Positions 17,117-25,231 of a stretch of DNA of 64,000 nucleotides are shown piece after piece. The translations under genes were made by a program, and so were the position numbers. Origin of the DNA: CAZNXJ01 sp964577115 (GTDB taxonomy: Bacteria; Planctomycetota; Planctomycetia; Pirellulales; Pirellulaceae); NCBI GenBank assembly GCA_964577115.1, contig CAZNXJ010000022.1:1-64000 (forward strand). Direction: 5' to 3'. The notes under the pieces were generated by a model. That model was not told the origin of the DNA and made no database searches. It saw only the letters and a program-made list of their open reading frames with translations. Each line of letters opens with the position of its first letter. The stretch's first letter is position 1.

Positions 17117-17508
17117 GAGTCAATTCCTTGGCAGGCAGGAGGAAGGAATGGCTGGCAGGGAAATACGGTGGGGTCCATCAAGGCAGGTCGCGTTTCGAAC
17201 GCCCCGGCAGGGCAACCGGCGGAAGCCGCCAATGCGACACGAGCGCGCGGACCGGATGTAGTTTCAAAACGCGAGCGCCAATATACGAAGTTTGTCGCGC
17301 CAATGCCAACTCGAACGCGAACATTTGTTCAATACGGCACGGAAGGGTGTACTTCGGTACACTCGTTGGCTGCCCACTATCGCTTTCATCTTCGGCCCCC
17401 GGCGAGGCCGCAACCCACACGCGATAGCGTCGCCCGCATATTTTGCGCAGCCCGTGAGCACGGCCGGCGCGCTGCTTGGCGCACACGCATGGGTGCTCGG
17501 CGGATGGT
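17117..17508. other. 392-bp intergenic stretch with a UUCG-type hairpin
   Basis: This gap separates the synthase gene from the solo DUF1501 gene, both on the minus strand. The one feature seen is a hairpin at 17345-17364: gggtgtac, loop ttcg, gtacactc, with a C(UUCG)G loop on the plus strand and one G.U pair. No T-tract follows in either direction. It may end the synthase transcript or lie in the leader of the DUF1501 gene. No tRNA or other RNA gene was recognised. Confidence 0.5.
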
Positions 17509-18402
17509 TCACGCCTGACGGGCAGCCGCGGCAAATTCAAGGACTTCGCGCAGGATTCGGAAGACGTCGCTCCGCGGGATCTTCGCGCCGGGACCTTCGC
17601 GCTGAAGGCAGTCGAGCGTTGCGTCGGCAAGGCGCAGAGGTAGTAGAGTAAACGCCACAGTTCCCGCGTCAGCACGGCGCTCGACCAGCGCCTGGACGTA
17701 TTCGCGCGACATGTCGAGGTCATCGCGCGCAAGCTGAAAGACCTGGGCGCGGCTGGCGGCGGGCGGCAGAAAATAGCGGCCGCGCTCCGCATCCTGCTGC
17801 TCGTCCTTCAGCACGTTTACCAGTTGCAGGCCCTCGCCAAACACCGCCGCGCGCTGCACGAGCCGTTCGTCGTAGTCGGCTTCCAGACGCCGTTCAAACA
17901 GTTCCGTTAATAGCTCGCCGACAATCCCCGCCACGAAATAGCAGTACTCGCGAAGCTGATCGAGCGACTCCAGGCGGATCTGACATGAGTCGTCATCGCG
18001 CAGCATCGCGCGCATGCCGAGCGTCGAACGCACAGTATGCCGGCGGATGATCTGCTGAGCTTCCGCGTCGAGCATTCCGAGAGCTTCGAAGACGGCGGGC
18101 GCGGCCTTGAGGAGTGCAAGGTAAGAGACGTCCTCGCAAGGCGGCGTGCGCGTCCACCGATCCGTGAACGCTTCCACGTCGGTTGCGCTCGCCGACTTCA
18201 AAAGCTCGGCGAACTGCTCCAGGGCGTCGGCCCGCTCCGAGCATGACAAGTTGTCGGCATCCTCAAAGGTGTCGGCGATTCGCAGGACAAGATAAGCGAG
18301 CATCACTTCCGTGCGCGTCGGCTCGGGCAGCAGCGGTATCGCCAGCGCGAACGTGCGGCTCGTCTTTTCAAGCAATGTCTGTAGGTCGCTCCGCTTCTCC
18401 AC
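17509..18402 (-). CDS. Squalene/phytoene synthase family protein
   Basis: A 297-residue trans-isoprenyl diphosphate synthase (head-to-head type), expected to join two prenyl diphosphates to squalene or phytoene. The first aspartate-rich motif is DTFED at residues 44-48 and the second is NVLKDEQQDAERGRYFLP, the two Mg-binding sites of the family. EKTSRTFALAI near the N-terminus is also typical. It lacks the hpnDE or carotenoid genes as neighbours, so the product, hopanoid/squalene or carotenoid, cannot be told. It is divergent from the cupin gene. Confidence 0.9.
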   Translation of the reverse strand: MEKRSDLQTLLEKTSRTFALAIPLLPEPTRTEVMLAYLVLRIADTFEDADNLSCSERADALEQFAELLKSASATDVEAFTDRWTRTPPCEDVSYLALLKAAPAVFEALGMLDAEAQQIIRRHTVRSTLGMRAMLRDDDSCQIRLESLDQLREYCYFVAGIVGELLTELFERRLEADYDERLVQRAAVFGEGLQLVNVLKDEQQDAERGRYFLPPAASRAQVFQLARDDLDMSREYVQALVERRADAGTVAFTLLPLRLADATLDCLQREGPGAKIPRSDVFRILREVLEFAAAARQA

Positions 18403-18708
18403 TTTGCCTCCTCTAGGGCGAACGGAGTGGGATGCAGCCGAGCGTGCCAGGGGACGGGAGGTGGCACGGGTTGTCTCGCGCGCTTCCTCGCTCGATCCAG
18501 TTCGTCTCGGGTGCCTCCACTAAGGTACTCATTTTCCGTCCCCCTGTGGCCAGGGGCCTGCTTTGTCTGCTCGACCTCCCAGCCGCCTCTTCCTCACTCG
18601 CGTCCGGGTGGGGTGTACTCCCCTCAATGTCCGCCGTCGGGCATAGCTTTTGCACGCTCCGCGAAGGTGAAGGCGTGAGGGCGTTGTTGGAACAGGAAGG
18701 GGAGCTTC
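18403..18708. other. 306-bp divergent promoter region
   Basis: Lies between the starts of the synthase gene (minus) and the cupin gene (plus), so it should hold both promoters. I see no convincing -35/-10 pair, operator or riboswitch. The cupin gene has aggaaggggagcttc just before its ATG. Confidence 0.5.
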
Positions 18709-19053
18709 ATGAAACCCGACACGACAGTGAAGAAGGTCAGTTCCGCATATTCGCCCCAAGGGCCCACGCACGAGCGTTATTTGGCCTCGGGGAAATCCGT
18801 GTCGATGCGTTTGTGGAAAGAGGAACTGCCGGGGCAGGAGAAGCCTGCGACGCGGCGTGATTACGAGACGGTGGGGTACGTGATCGACGGCCGCGCCGAG
18901 CTGGAAGTTGAAGGGCAGACCGTACGGCTCGAGCCGGGCGACTCGTGGGTCGTCCCCAAGAACGCCGCACATCGTTACCGAATTCTCGAGCCCTTTACGG
19001 CGGTCGAGGCGACCAGTCCGCCCGCAGCCGTGCACGGCCGCGACGAGAGCTGA
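18709..19053 (+). CDS. Cupin-domain protein
   Basis: A 114-residue single-cupin protein. Cupin motif 1 is degenerate (RRDYETVGYVIDGRAEL), and motif 2 appears as LEPGDSWVVPKNAAHRYR with the conserved His. Only part of the usual metal-ligand set is visible (His near residue 92, acidic residues in motif 1), so enzymatic activity is uncertain; a sensing or binding role is possible. A strong ribosome site (GGGGAG) precedes the ATG. It is followed 79 bp later by the DoxX gene on the same strand and may be cotranscribed with doxX-cydAB. Confidence 0.8.
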   Translation: MKPDTTVKKVSSAYSPQGPTHERYLASGKSVSMRLWKEELPGQEKPATRRDYETVGYVIDGRAELEVEGQTVRLEPGDSWVVPKNAAHRYRILEPFTAVEATSPPAAVHGRDES

Positions 19054-19132
19054 AGTGGGAAGCACGCCCCACGCCCTCCTATTCCGCAGGAGATGCATCG
19101 ACGCCGTCCGTGCTGATTGAAAGGGGAATGCC

Positions 19133-19594
19133 ATGACCGGATGGTTGAACGTGGCCGCCTTACTCGGGCGCGTTCTGCTGAGCGGCATCTTCATCGCTAG
19201 CGGCGTGCAGAAGCTGATGTATTGGGAGCAGACGGCCGAGTACATGCGCAGTGAGGGTATGAGCGCCGTTACGCTGTTGCTCGCGGGTGCGGTGATCGTC
19301 GAGTTGGGTGGTGGTTTGGCAGTGCTTCTAGGTTGGTGGTCGCGGTTAGCGGCATTTATTCTGATCGCCTTTCTAGTCCCAACATCGCTGATTTTTCACG
19401 ACTTCTGGGCGTACGACGATCCAGAGGTCGCGATGAACCAGATGCAGCACTTCATGAAGAACCTGACGATTATGGGCGGGCTGTTCATGGTCGTGGCGCA
19501 TGGGCCGGGGCGGATCAGTGTCGACGGGCCGAAAATGTGCTCGATCGGTTCTGACAAGGGAGCCTCGGATCACAAGGATGCCAGCGATGCGTGA
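19133..19594 (+). CDS. DoxX-family membrane protein
   Basis: A 153-residue integral membrane protein of the DoxX type. It has about four hydrophobic helices (LLGRVLLSGIFIASGVQKL, VTLLLAGAVIVELGGGLAVL, LAAFILIAFLVPTSLIF, NLTIMGGLFMVVA). GRVLLSGIFIASGVQKL and the QMQHFMKNLTIMGGL block are family hallmarks. DoxX proteins are linked to quinone/thiosulfate redox or oxidative-stress membrane complexes. Its place directly before cytochrome bd genes suggests a respiratory or redox role here; this is inference. Confidence 0.88.
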   Translation: MTGWLNVAALLGRVLLSGIFIASGVQKLMYWEQTAEYMRSEGMSAVTLLLAGAVIVELGGGLAVLLGWWSRLAAFILIAFLVPTSLIFHDFWAYDDPEVAMNQMQHFMKNLTIMGGLFMVVAHGPGRISVDGPKMCSIGSDKGASDHKDASDA

Positions 19595-19733
19595 GCGATT
19601 CAGCGTACGGTGCGTTCGCGGCGTGTGGCTTGTCGGTCATGGGCCGCTGACGTACCGTAATCCCGGCCGGAGGTTAGGCGAAATCTGACGCGCCGACACT
19701 CCTGCAACGATCCTCTCTACGGAAGGGCCGGGA

Positions 19734-21194
19734 ATGGACGTACTGCTGCTGTCGAGGTTGCAGTTCGCGCTGACGATCATGTTCCACTACCTGTTCCCGC
19801 CGCTCACGATCGGCCTGGGAATCGTCCTCGTGTATCTCGAGGCCATGTATCTGTGGAAGCGCGAGCTCATTTATGAAGCGGCGGCGAAGTTCTGGACAAA
19901 AATCTTCGCGCTGAATTTTGCCTTGGGTGTCGTGACGGGCATCGTCATGGAGTTTCAGTTCGGCACGAACTGGGCGGTGTACTCGCGCTACGTGGGCGAC
20001 GTCTTCGGCTCGGCGCTGGCCGCAGAAGGCATTTTCGCTTTCTTTCTCGAGTCGGGCTTTCTCGCCGTTCTCGTTTTCGGCTGGGAACGAGTCGGGCCGA
20101 AGATGCATTTTTTTGCGACTCTCATGGTCGCACTCGGCGGCATCTTCTCGTCGGTCTGGATCACGGTGGCAAATTCCTGGCAGCAGACCCCGGCGGGATT
20201 CGAACTGCGCGAGCACGTGGTGAATGGTCACACTTTTCTACGCGCCGAGATTACCGACTTCTGGGCGATGGTATTCAATCCGTCCACCATCCAGTCGCTG
20301 ATCCACGTCTGGATTGGAGCGTTCATCCTGGGCGCTTTTTTCGTGATGAGCATTTCCGCCTGGTATCTGCTCAACGAACGTCACATCGAGTTTGCCCGGC
20401 GCAGTTTCACCGGCGCGCTGCTGCTCGGCACCCTATCGTCGGTCGCTCAGCTTATCTCCGGCGACTTACAAGCACAGGTCGTTGCTCGCTACCAACCGGC
20501 CAAGCTGGCGGCGATGGAAGGCCAGTTTCGCACCGAAACGCATGCGGGGATGTACCTGTGGGGTTGGCCGGACGAGCAAGCGCGGGAAGTACGCTACGGG
20601 GCGAAAATCCCCGGCCTCTTGAGCTGGCTCGTTCACGGCGACGTAGCGCAGCCCATCGAAGGGCTCGACGATTTAGAAGCCGATTGGGGACGCCCGCCGG
20701 TGTGGCTGACGTTCCAGGCGTATCACTTGATGGTCGGCATCGGTGTCTTGTTCATCCTGATGACGCTGGTGGCGAGCGTGCTGCGGTGGCGCGGTACCTT
20801 ATTTCAGCACCGCTGGTTGTTGTGGCTATTTGTCTTTGCGGTGATCCCGGCGTTCGTGGCGAATGAAGCGGGATGGGTGGCGGCCGAGGTAGGACGCCAG
20901 CCGTGGACGGTTTACCCGGTGCGCGACGAAAACGGCGTGGTGCGAGGTGGTTTGCGGACCGAGGAGAGCCTCTCGGAGGCCGTCCGGTCCGAACAGGTGC
21001 TCGCCTCGATCATCATGTTTGGGCTGGTGTACGTGCTCCTGTTCGTCCTTTGGCTCGTGCTGCTGAACCACAAGATCCAGGAGGGGCCGGATTACGAGCC
21101 GCCTCCGGACACGACGCGCGGCGACGCACTGCTGGAAGCCGCCGCTCAGCGCGTCGGTCACACCGGATCGATGACCGAGGCCAAGGAGGGCTAA
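19734..21194 (+). CDS. cydA: Cytochrome bd ubiquinol oxidase subunit I
   Basis: A 486-residue CydA, the quinol-oxidising, heme-bearing subunit of the high-affinity terminal oxidase in the cytoplasmic membrane. Visible ligands are His18 (FHYLFPP), His191 (LIHVWIGAF) and Met333 (YHLMVGIG). Proton-path glutamates are Glu98 and Glu106 in AAEGIFAFFLES. The quinol loop reads GDLQAQVVARYQPAKLAAM, and the GRQPW block is present. The short length indicates a short Q-loop (S-type) enzyme. It is followed five bases later by cydB. The product would allow respiration at low oxygen. Confidence 0.97.
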   Translation: MDVLLLSRLQFALTIMFHYLFPPLTIGLGIVLVYLEAMYLWKRELIYEAAAKFWTKIFALNFALGVVTGIVMEFQFGTNWAVYSRYVGDVFGSALAAEGIFAFFLESGFLAVLVFGWERVGPKMHFFATLMVALGGIFSSVWITVANSWQQTPAGFELREHVVNGHTFLRAEITDFWAMVFNPSTIQSLIHVWIGAFILGAFFVMSISAWYLLNERHIEFARRSFTGALLLGTLSSVAQLISGDLQAQVVARYQPAKLAAMEGQFRTETHAGMYLWGWPDEQAREVRYGAKIPGLLSWLVHGDVAQPIEGLDDLEADWGRPPVWLTFQAYHLMVGIGVLFILMTLVASVLRWRGTLFQHRWLLWLFVFAVIPAFVANEAGWVAAEVGRQPWTVYPVRDENGVVRGGLRTEESLSEAVRSEQVLASIIMFGLVYVLLFVLWLVLLNHKIQEGPDYEPPPDTTRGDALLEAAAQRVGHTGSMTEAKEG

Positions 21195-21199
21195 TCACC

Positions 21200-22216
21200 A
21201 TGGATCTGAACATTCTCTGGTTTGTGCTGCTCGGGATTCTTCTGGCCGGTTACGCGATTCTCGATGGCTTCGACCTGGGCGTTGGCATCTTGCATCCGGT
21301 GGCCCGCACGGATGACGAGCGGCGAATGCTGCTCAATGCGATCGGCCCGATCTGGGACGGCAACGAAGTGTGGCTCGTCACGTTCGGTGGCGCCATGTTC
21401 GCGGCGTTTCCGGAGGCCTACGCCACCGTTTTCTCCGGCTTCTACAACGCGTTTATGCTCATTCTTTTTGCGCTGATCTTCCGCGCGGTTTCCATCGAGT
21501 TTCGGAGCAAACGCCAGTCGCCCGCGTGGCGGAGCGTCTTTGACTACGTATTTTTCCTCTCGAGCCTGCTCGCTTCGCTGCTATTCGGCGTGGCCGTCGG
21601 CGCGGCGATGCATGGCATTCCACTCGATGATCGCGGCATCTTCATCGGCAACTTTCTCGACCAACTCACACCCTACGCGCTCGCCGTCGGGCTGCTGACG
21701 GTCGCCATGTTCGTAATGCACGGCGCGATCTTTTTGTATCTGAAGACGGACGGCGCATTGCAGGAGCGAGTGGCCGGCTGGATCTGGCGCGGCTGGGGCT
21801 TCTTCCTTGTGATGTACATGCTCGTCACCATCATGACGCTCGCCACGATGCCCCGAGCGACCGAGAACTTCGAGCAGCATCCATGGGCCTGGGCCGTCGT
21901 CCTGCTGAATGTGTTGGCGATCGCCAACATTCCTCGAGCCGTCTATCGCCACCGGCCTCGGGAAGCGTTTGTTTCGTCGAGTGCCGCGATCGCAGCGCTG
22001 GTGTTCCTGTTTGGGATTGCCCTGTTTCCAAACCTCGTGAGCTCGCACCCCAATCCCGAAAACAGCCTGACCGTCTACAACGCCGCCTCATCACAGAAGA
22101 CGCTCGGCATCATGGCGATCGTTGCCCTCATCGGCATGCCCTTCGTGCTCACCTACACCGCGATTGTGTACTGGACTTTCCGAGGCAAAGTGCGGCTCGG
22201 CCAGCACAGCTATTGA
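21200..22216 (+). CDS. cydB: Cytochrome bd ubiquinol oxidase subunit II
   Basis: A 338-residue CydB, the second membrane subunit of the bd oxidase. The start at 21200 is chosen because AAGGAGG lies nine bases upstream and the protein then opens as CydB does (MDLNILWFVLLGILLAGYAI, then DGFDLGVGIL). IGPIWDGNEVWL is a strong signature. Several hydrophobic helices follow, ending in TYTAIVYWTFRGKV. A reading frame open 327 bases further upstream lies inside cydA and is not used. No cydX-like small subunit was seen after it. Confidence 0.97.
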   Translation: MDLNILWFVLLGILLAGYAILDGFDLGVGILHPVARTDDERRMLLNAIGPIWDGNEVWLVTFGGAMFAAFPEAYATVFSGFYNAFMLILFALIFRAVSIEFRSKRQSPAWRSVFDYVFFLSSLLASLLFGVAVGAAMHGIPLDDRGIFIGNFLDQLTPYALAVGLLTVAMFVMHGAIFLYLKTDGALQERVAGWIWRGWGFFLVMYMLVTIMTLATMPRATENFEQHPWAWAVVLLNVLAIANIPRAVYRHRPREAFVSSSAAIAALVFLFGIALFPNLVSSHPNPENSLTVYNAASSQKTLGIMAIVALIGMPFVLTYTAIVYWTFRGKVRLGQHSY

Positions 22217-22397
22217 AGCGTAGGTGGGCAGCACGCGACGCGATCAAATAAGGACGTCTATCACGGTCGTTCGATGTGGGACGGGGTGAGCTCGTCGTTA
22301 TCGGAGCGGATTGCTGGCAGCGAAACGGGCGAAGCGAGAGTTGGCGGACACGCGCCACGGTCACTAGAATACGGCACCCCTGAGGAGGTGATGTTTT

Positions 22398-24581
22398 ATG
22401 CGCAATGTCCACCATCGCTGCCCGTTGGCTTGCCTCGCTGCCGTGTGCGTGTGCTTGATATCGACTCCGGCGCTGGGTGAACCGCATCCGGTAATTCTGG
22501 ACACGGACATTGGAAGCGACATCGATGACACGTGGGCCCTCGCCATGCTGCTCGGGATGCCGCAGCTCGATGTCAAGCTCATCGTGACCGACTACGGCAA
22601 TACGCCCGAACGCACGCGACTCGTCGCAAAGATCCTCCAGCGCGTTGGCCGCACCGATATTCCCATTGGGACGGGGATCAAGACCGACGACGAGCCACTC
22701 GCCCAGAGAAACTGGGTTGGCGATTTCGATCTGGAGGCTTACCCAGGCAAAGTCCATGAAGACGGCGTCGCGGCGCTCATTGACGCCATCCACGCGCATC
22801 CCGGGATTACTCTCATCTGCATCGGGCCTGTTCCCAACATCAAGGAGGCGCTACGGCGCGACCCGGAGATCGCGAGCAAGACGCGCATCGTTTGCACAGG
22901 TGGCAGGATCTACAGAGGCTTTGAAAACGGCGGGCAGCCGGCGGCGGATTGGAATGTACGTGCCGACGCCAAATCGTGGCAGGCGATGGTGGCGGCGCCG
23001 TGGACGATCACCACCTCGCCGCTCGACGCCTCGGCCGATATTGTGCTGCGCGGCGATCCATACACGGCAGTCGCTTCATCCCAGCATCCCCTTGCGCGCG
23101 TCGTGATCGAGAACTATCAAAGCTGGGCGTATCGCGATCATTACGCCGACGATGCGAGCAGCGTGCTTTTCGATACGGCCGCCATCTACCTGGCCTTTTC
23201 CGAAGAGTTCGCACGCATCGAGCCTCTCAAGTTGATTGTGGACGACCAGGGCCACACGCGCATTGCCGAGGGTGGCAGGGACGTGCGGTGCCAATTGGGA
23301 TGGAAGGATCGCGACGCCTTCGACAACCTGCTTATCAGCACATTGACCTCGTCACATCGAATCAGCCCGTCGAACGAACGGATTCAAGAAGTGATGTCCG
23401 GCGAGCGGCAGGAGGCCCGCGCGTCGTGGTGGGGATTTGATCCCGTGGATTCCACAGCGCCGCTCCAGGCCGCCATTAACTCAAAAGTCAAACGGCTGAT
23501 CATCGACCGGCAGCCCTTGCCTTGGGTAACGCGGCCGCTCACTGGTGCGAGCGACCAGGAAATCATTTTCGAGGCGGGGACGGAGCTTGTTGCGCTCAAG
23601 GGAGCCTATCACGCCAAGGGTGACCGGCTCTTGTCGTTCCAGCAATGTGAAAACGTCGTGCTCCGCGGCGAAACGTCCGAGGACGGCAAGGTGGCTCGCA
23701 TCCGCATGCACAAGGCGGACTATCAATCCAAAGATTACGAAAGGTCGGAATGGCGGCACGGGCTGGCTTTCTACGGATGTCGCAATGTGCTCGTTCAGGA
23801 TCTCACGATCGAACAAACCGGAGGCGACGGCATTTATCTCGGTGCGGGATCAAATCACCGTCCCAACCGGCAGGTGACGATCCGGCGTGTGGACTGTAAC
23901 GAGAACCATCGGCAGGGAATCAGTGTGATCAGCGCCGAGGATTTGCTGATCGAGGACTGCCAGCTGCGCAATACGCGCGGTACGGCTCCCGCGGCGGGCA
24001 TCGATTTCGAACCCAATGATCCGGAGGATCGGCTCGTTCGCTGCGTAATGCGGCGGTGCATCGCGGAAAATAACGCCGGAACTGGCTTTCAGATTTGCCC
24101 CCAGTTTTTGACGAGCGAATCCCACCCCCTCTCGATTCATCTCGACCAGTGTGTCTCGCGAAACAATCGGCAACATGCGGTCCACCTGGTCAGTAACCCG
24201 AAAGACCCGCCGGCAGGTCACCTGCGCATCACGGGATTGGTGGCCGAACACGATGGTATGGCGGGGCTCTCCGTGCAGTTCAATCCCTTCGATGGAGTGC
24301 GCATTGAACTGGACGAATCCACGTTTCGCGGCTGCGCGCTCGAAGAACGTTTCTTCCCGCCTCTTTATGTGCAAGGGCTCGATACACCTGGCCGGCCGCT
24401 CGGCAATCTCCACATCCGCAATCTCACGGTGGAAGACGATACCGACCGCCCGATCCTCAAAATTCGGGATCGGACGTCGAGCGGCATCAAGGACATCACG
24501 GGTAGCATCCGCCTTATCCGCAATGGCCAAAGCCAGGCCATCACGATCGATGGGGCCTGGCTGGATTCGATGCTCGAGTAG
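22398..24581 (+). CDS. Secreted nucleoside hydrolase fused to a parallel beta-helix domain
   Basis: This 727-residue protein has a signal peptide (about 1-27, ending PALGE). The inosine-uridine nucleoside hydrolase motif is DTDIGSDIDD at 35-44, a variant of DTDxGxDD. Residues to about 335 fit this fold (GIGP-like ICIGPVPNIKEAL, ADIVLRGDP). From about residue 345 on, the repeats GLAFYGCRNVLVQDL, GDGIYLGAGS, RQGISVISAEDLLIEDC and NNRQHAVHLVS indicate a right-handed parallel beta-helix like polysaccharide lyases. GGAGGTG precedes the ATG. The substrate is unknown: the hydrolase half could act on ribosides or other glycosides, and the helix half may bind or cleave a polysaccharide. Confidence 0.85.
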   Translation: MRNVHHRCPLACLAAVCVCLISTPALGEPHPVILDTDIGSDIDDTWALAMLLGMPQLDVKLIVTDYGNTPERTRLVAKILQRVGRTDIPIGTGIKTDDEPLAQRNWVGDFDLEAYPGKVHEDGVAALIDAIHAHPGITLICIGPVPNIKEALRRDPEIASKTRIVCTGGRIYRGFENGGQPAADWNVRADAKSWQAMVAAPWTITTSPLDASADIVLRGDPYTAVASSQHPLARVVIENYQSWAYRDHYADDASSVLFDTAAIYLAFSEEFARIEPLKLIVDDQGHTRIAEGGRDVRCQLGWKDRDAFDNLLISTLTSSHRISPSNERIQEVMSGERQEARASWWGFDPVDSTAPLQAAINSKVKRLIIDRQPLPWVTRPLTGASDQEIIFEAGTELVALKGAYHAKGDRLLSFQQCENVVLRGETSEDGKVARIRMHKADYQSKDYERSEWRHGLAFYGCRNVLVQDLTIEQTGGDGIYLGAGSNHRPNRQVTIRRVDCNENHRQGISVISAEDLLIEDCQLRNTRGTAPAAGIDFEPNDPEDRLVRCVMRRCIAENNAGTGFQICPQFLTSESHPLSIHLDQCVSRNNRQHAVHLVSNPKDPPAGHLRITGLVAEHDGMAGLSVQFNPFDGVRIELDESTFRGCALEERFFPPLYVQGLDTPGRPLGNLHIRNLTVEDDTDRPILKIRDRTSSGIKDITGSIRLIRNGQSQAITIDGAWLDSMLE

Positions 24582-24771
24582 TCCCTGGCACGGCCGGGCG
24601 CGCACCCGCTCGGTTCGATTTGCACCGAACACCGGGTACGAGTTCTATGCTCGCGACCGGCAGGTCGTTCCAGCGGCCGTTGGCGGTAGTAAATTGTGCC
24701 TCGGTCAACCATAGTGGGTGGCACACTGCCTCGAATAGGCTGCGAGTCGTTGGGCACAAGGAGCACGTTTC

Positions 24772-25167
24772 ATGGGCAAGCTGTCACGGAGCACGCCAAG
24801 TGGCATCCGGCGTTGGGGGGATGTACGGCGGTGGTCCGACATCGTGGCGTATCGCGGCACGGCATACTGGGTCGAGGTGGCCGAGGACCTGTCGGCGGAT
24901 ACTGCCGGCCAGACGCGACAGATCCTGGAGCAGATCGACCGCACGCTCGAGCAACTCGGCAGCGGCCGCGATCAACTGTTACAAGTCCTGATCTACGTCG
25001 CGTCGCTCGACGACATGCCCGCACTGAACGCTCAGTGGGATGCCTGGATCCCTGCCGGCGCCGCTCCGGTTCGCGCCTGCGTGCAAGCCGGGCTCGGTGC
25101 CGGCTGCCGAGTGGAAATGGTGATCACCGCGGCCGTTCCCGAACCACCGCGGATTGTGCCGACGTAA
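24772..25167 (+). CDS. RidA (YjgF/YER057c/UK114) family protein
   Basis: A 131-residue protein of the RidA superfamily, whose best-known members deaminate reactive enamines and imines. Family features are the helix QTRQILEQIDRTLEQLGS, VLIYVASLDDMPALNAQWD, an Arg in VRACVQAGL, and the C-terminal CRVEMVITAAVP. The N-terminus (about 1-30, RRWGDVRRWSDIVAYRGTAYW) differs from the standard RidA start and may mark a divergent subgroup. RidA trimer function is known for the family; the substrate is not known. It lies between the nucleoside hydrolase and the S9 peptidase on the same strand. Confidence 0.85.
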   Translation: MGKLSRSTPSGIRRWGDVRRWSDIVAYRGTAYWVEVAEDLSADTAGQTRQILEQIDRTLEQLGSGRDQLLQVLIYVASLDDMPALNAQWDAWIPAGAAPVRACVQAGLGAGCRVEMVITAAVPEPPRIVPT

Positions 25168-25231
25168 AATCGGCCGAAGCAAATTAAGTGCACGACTCCC
25201 TTGATGTAATTTCTGAGAAAAGGTCGAGCGA

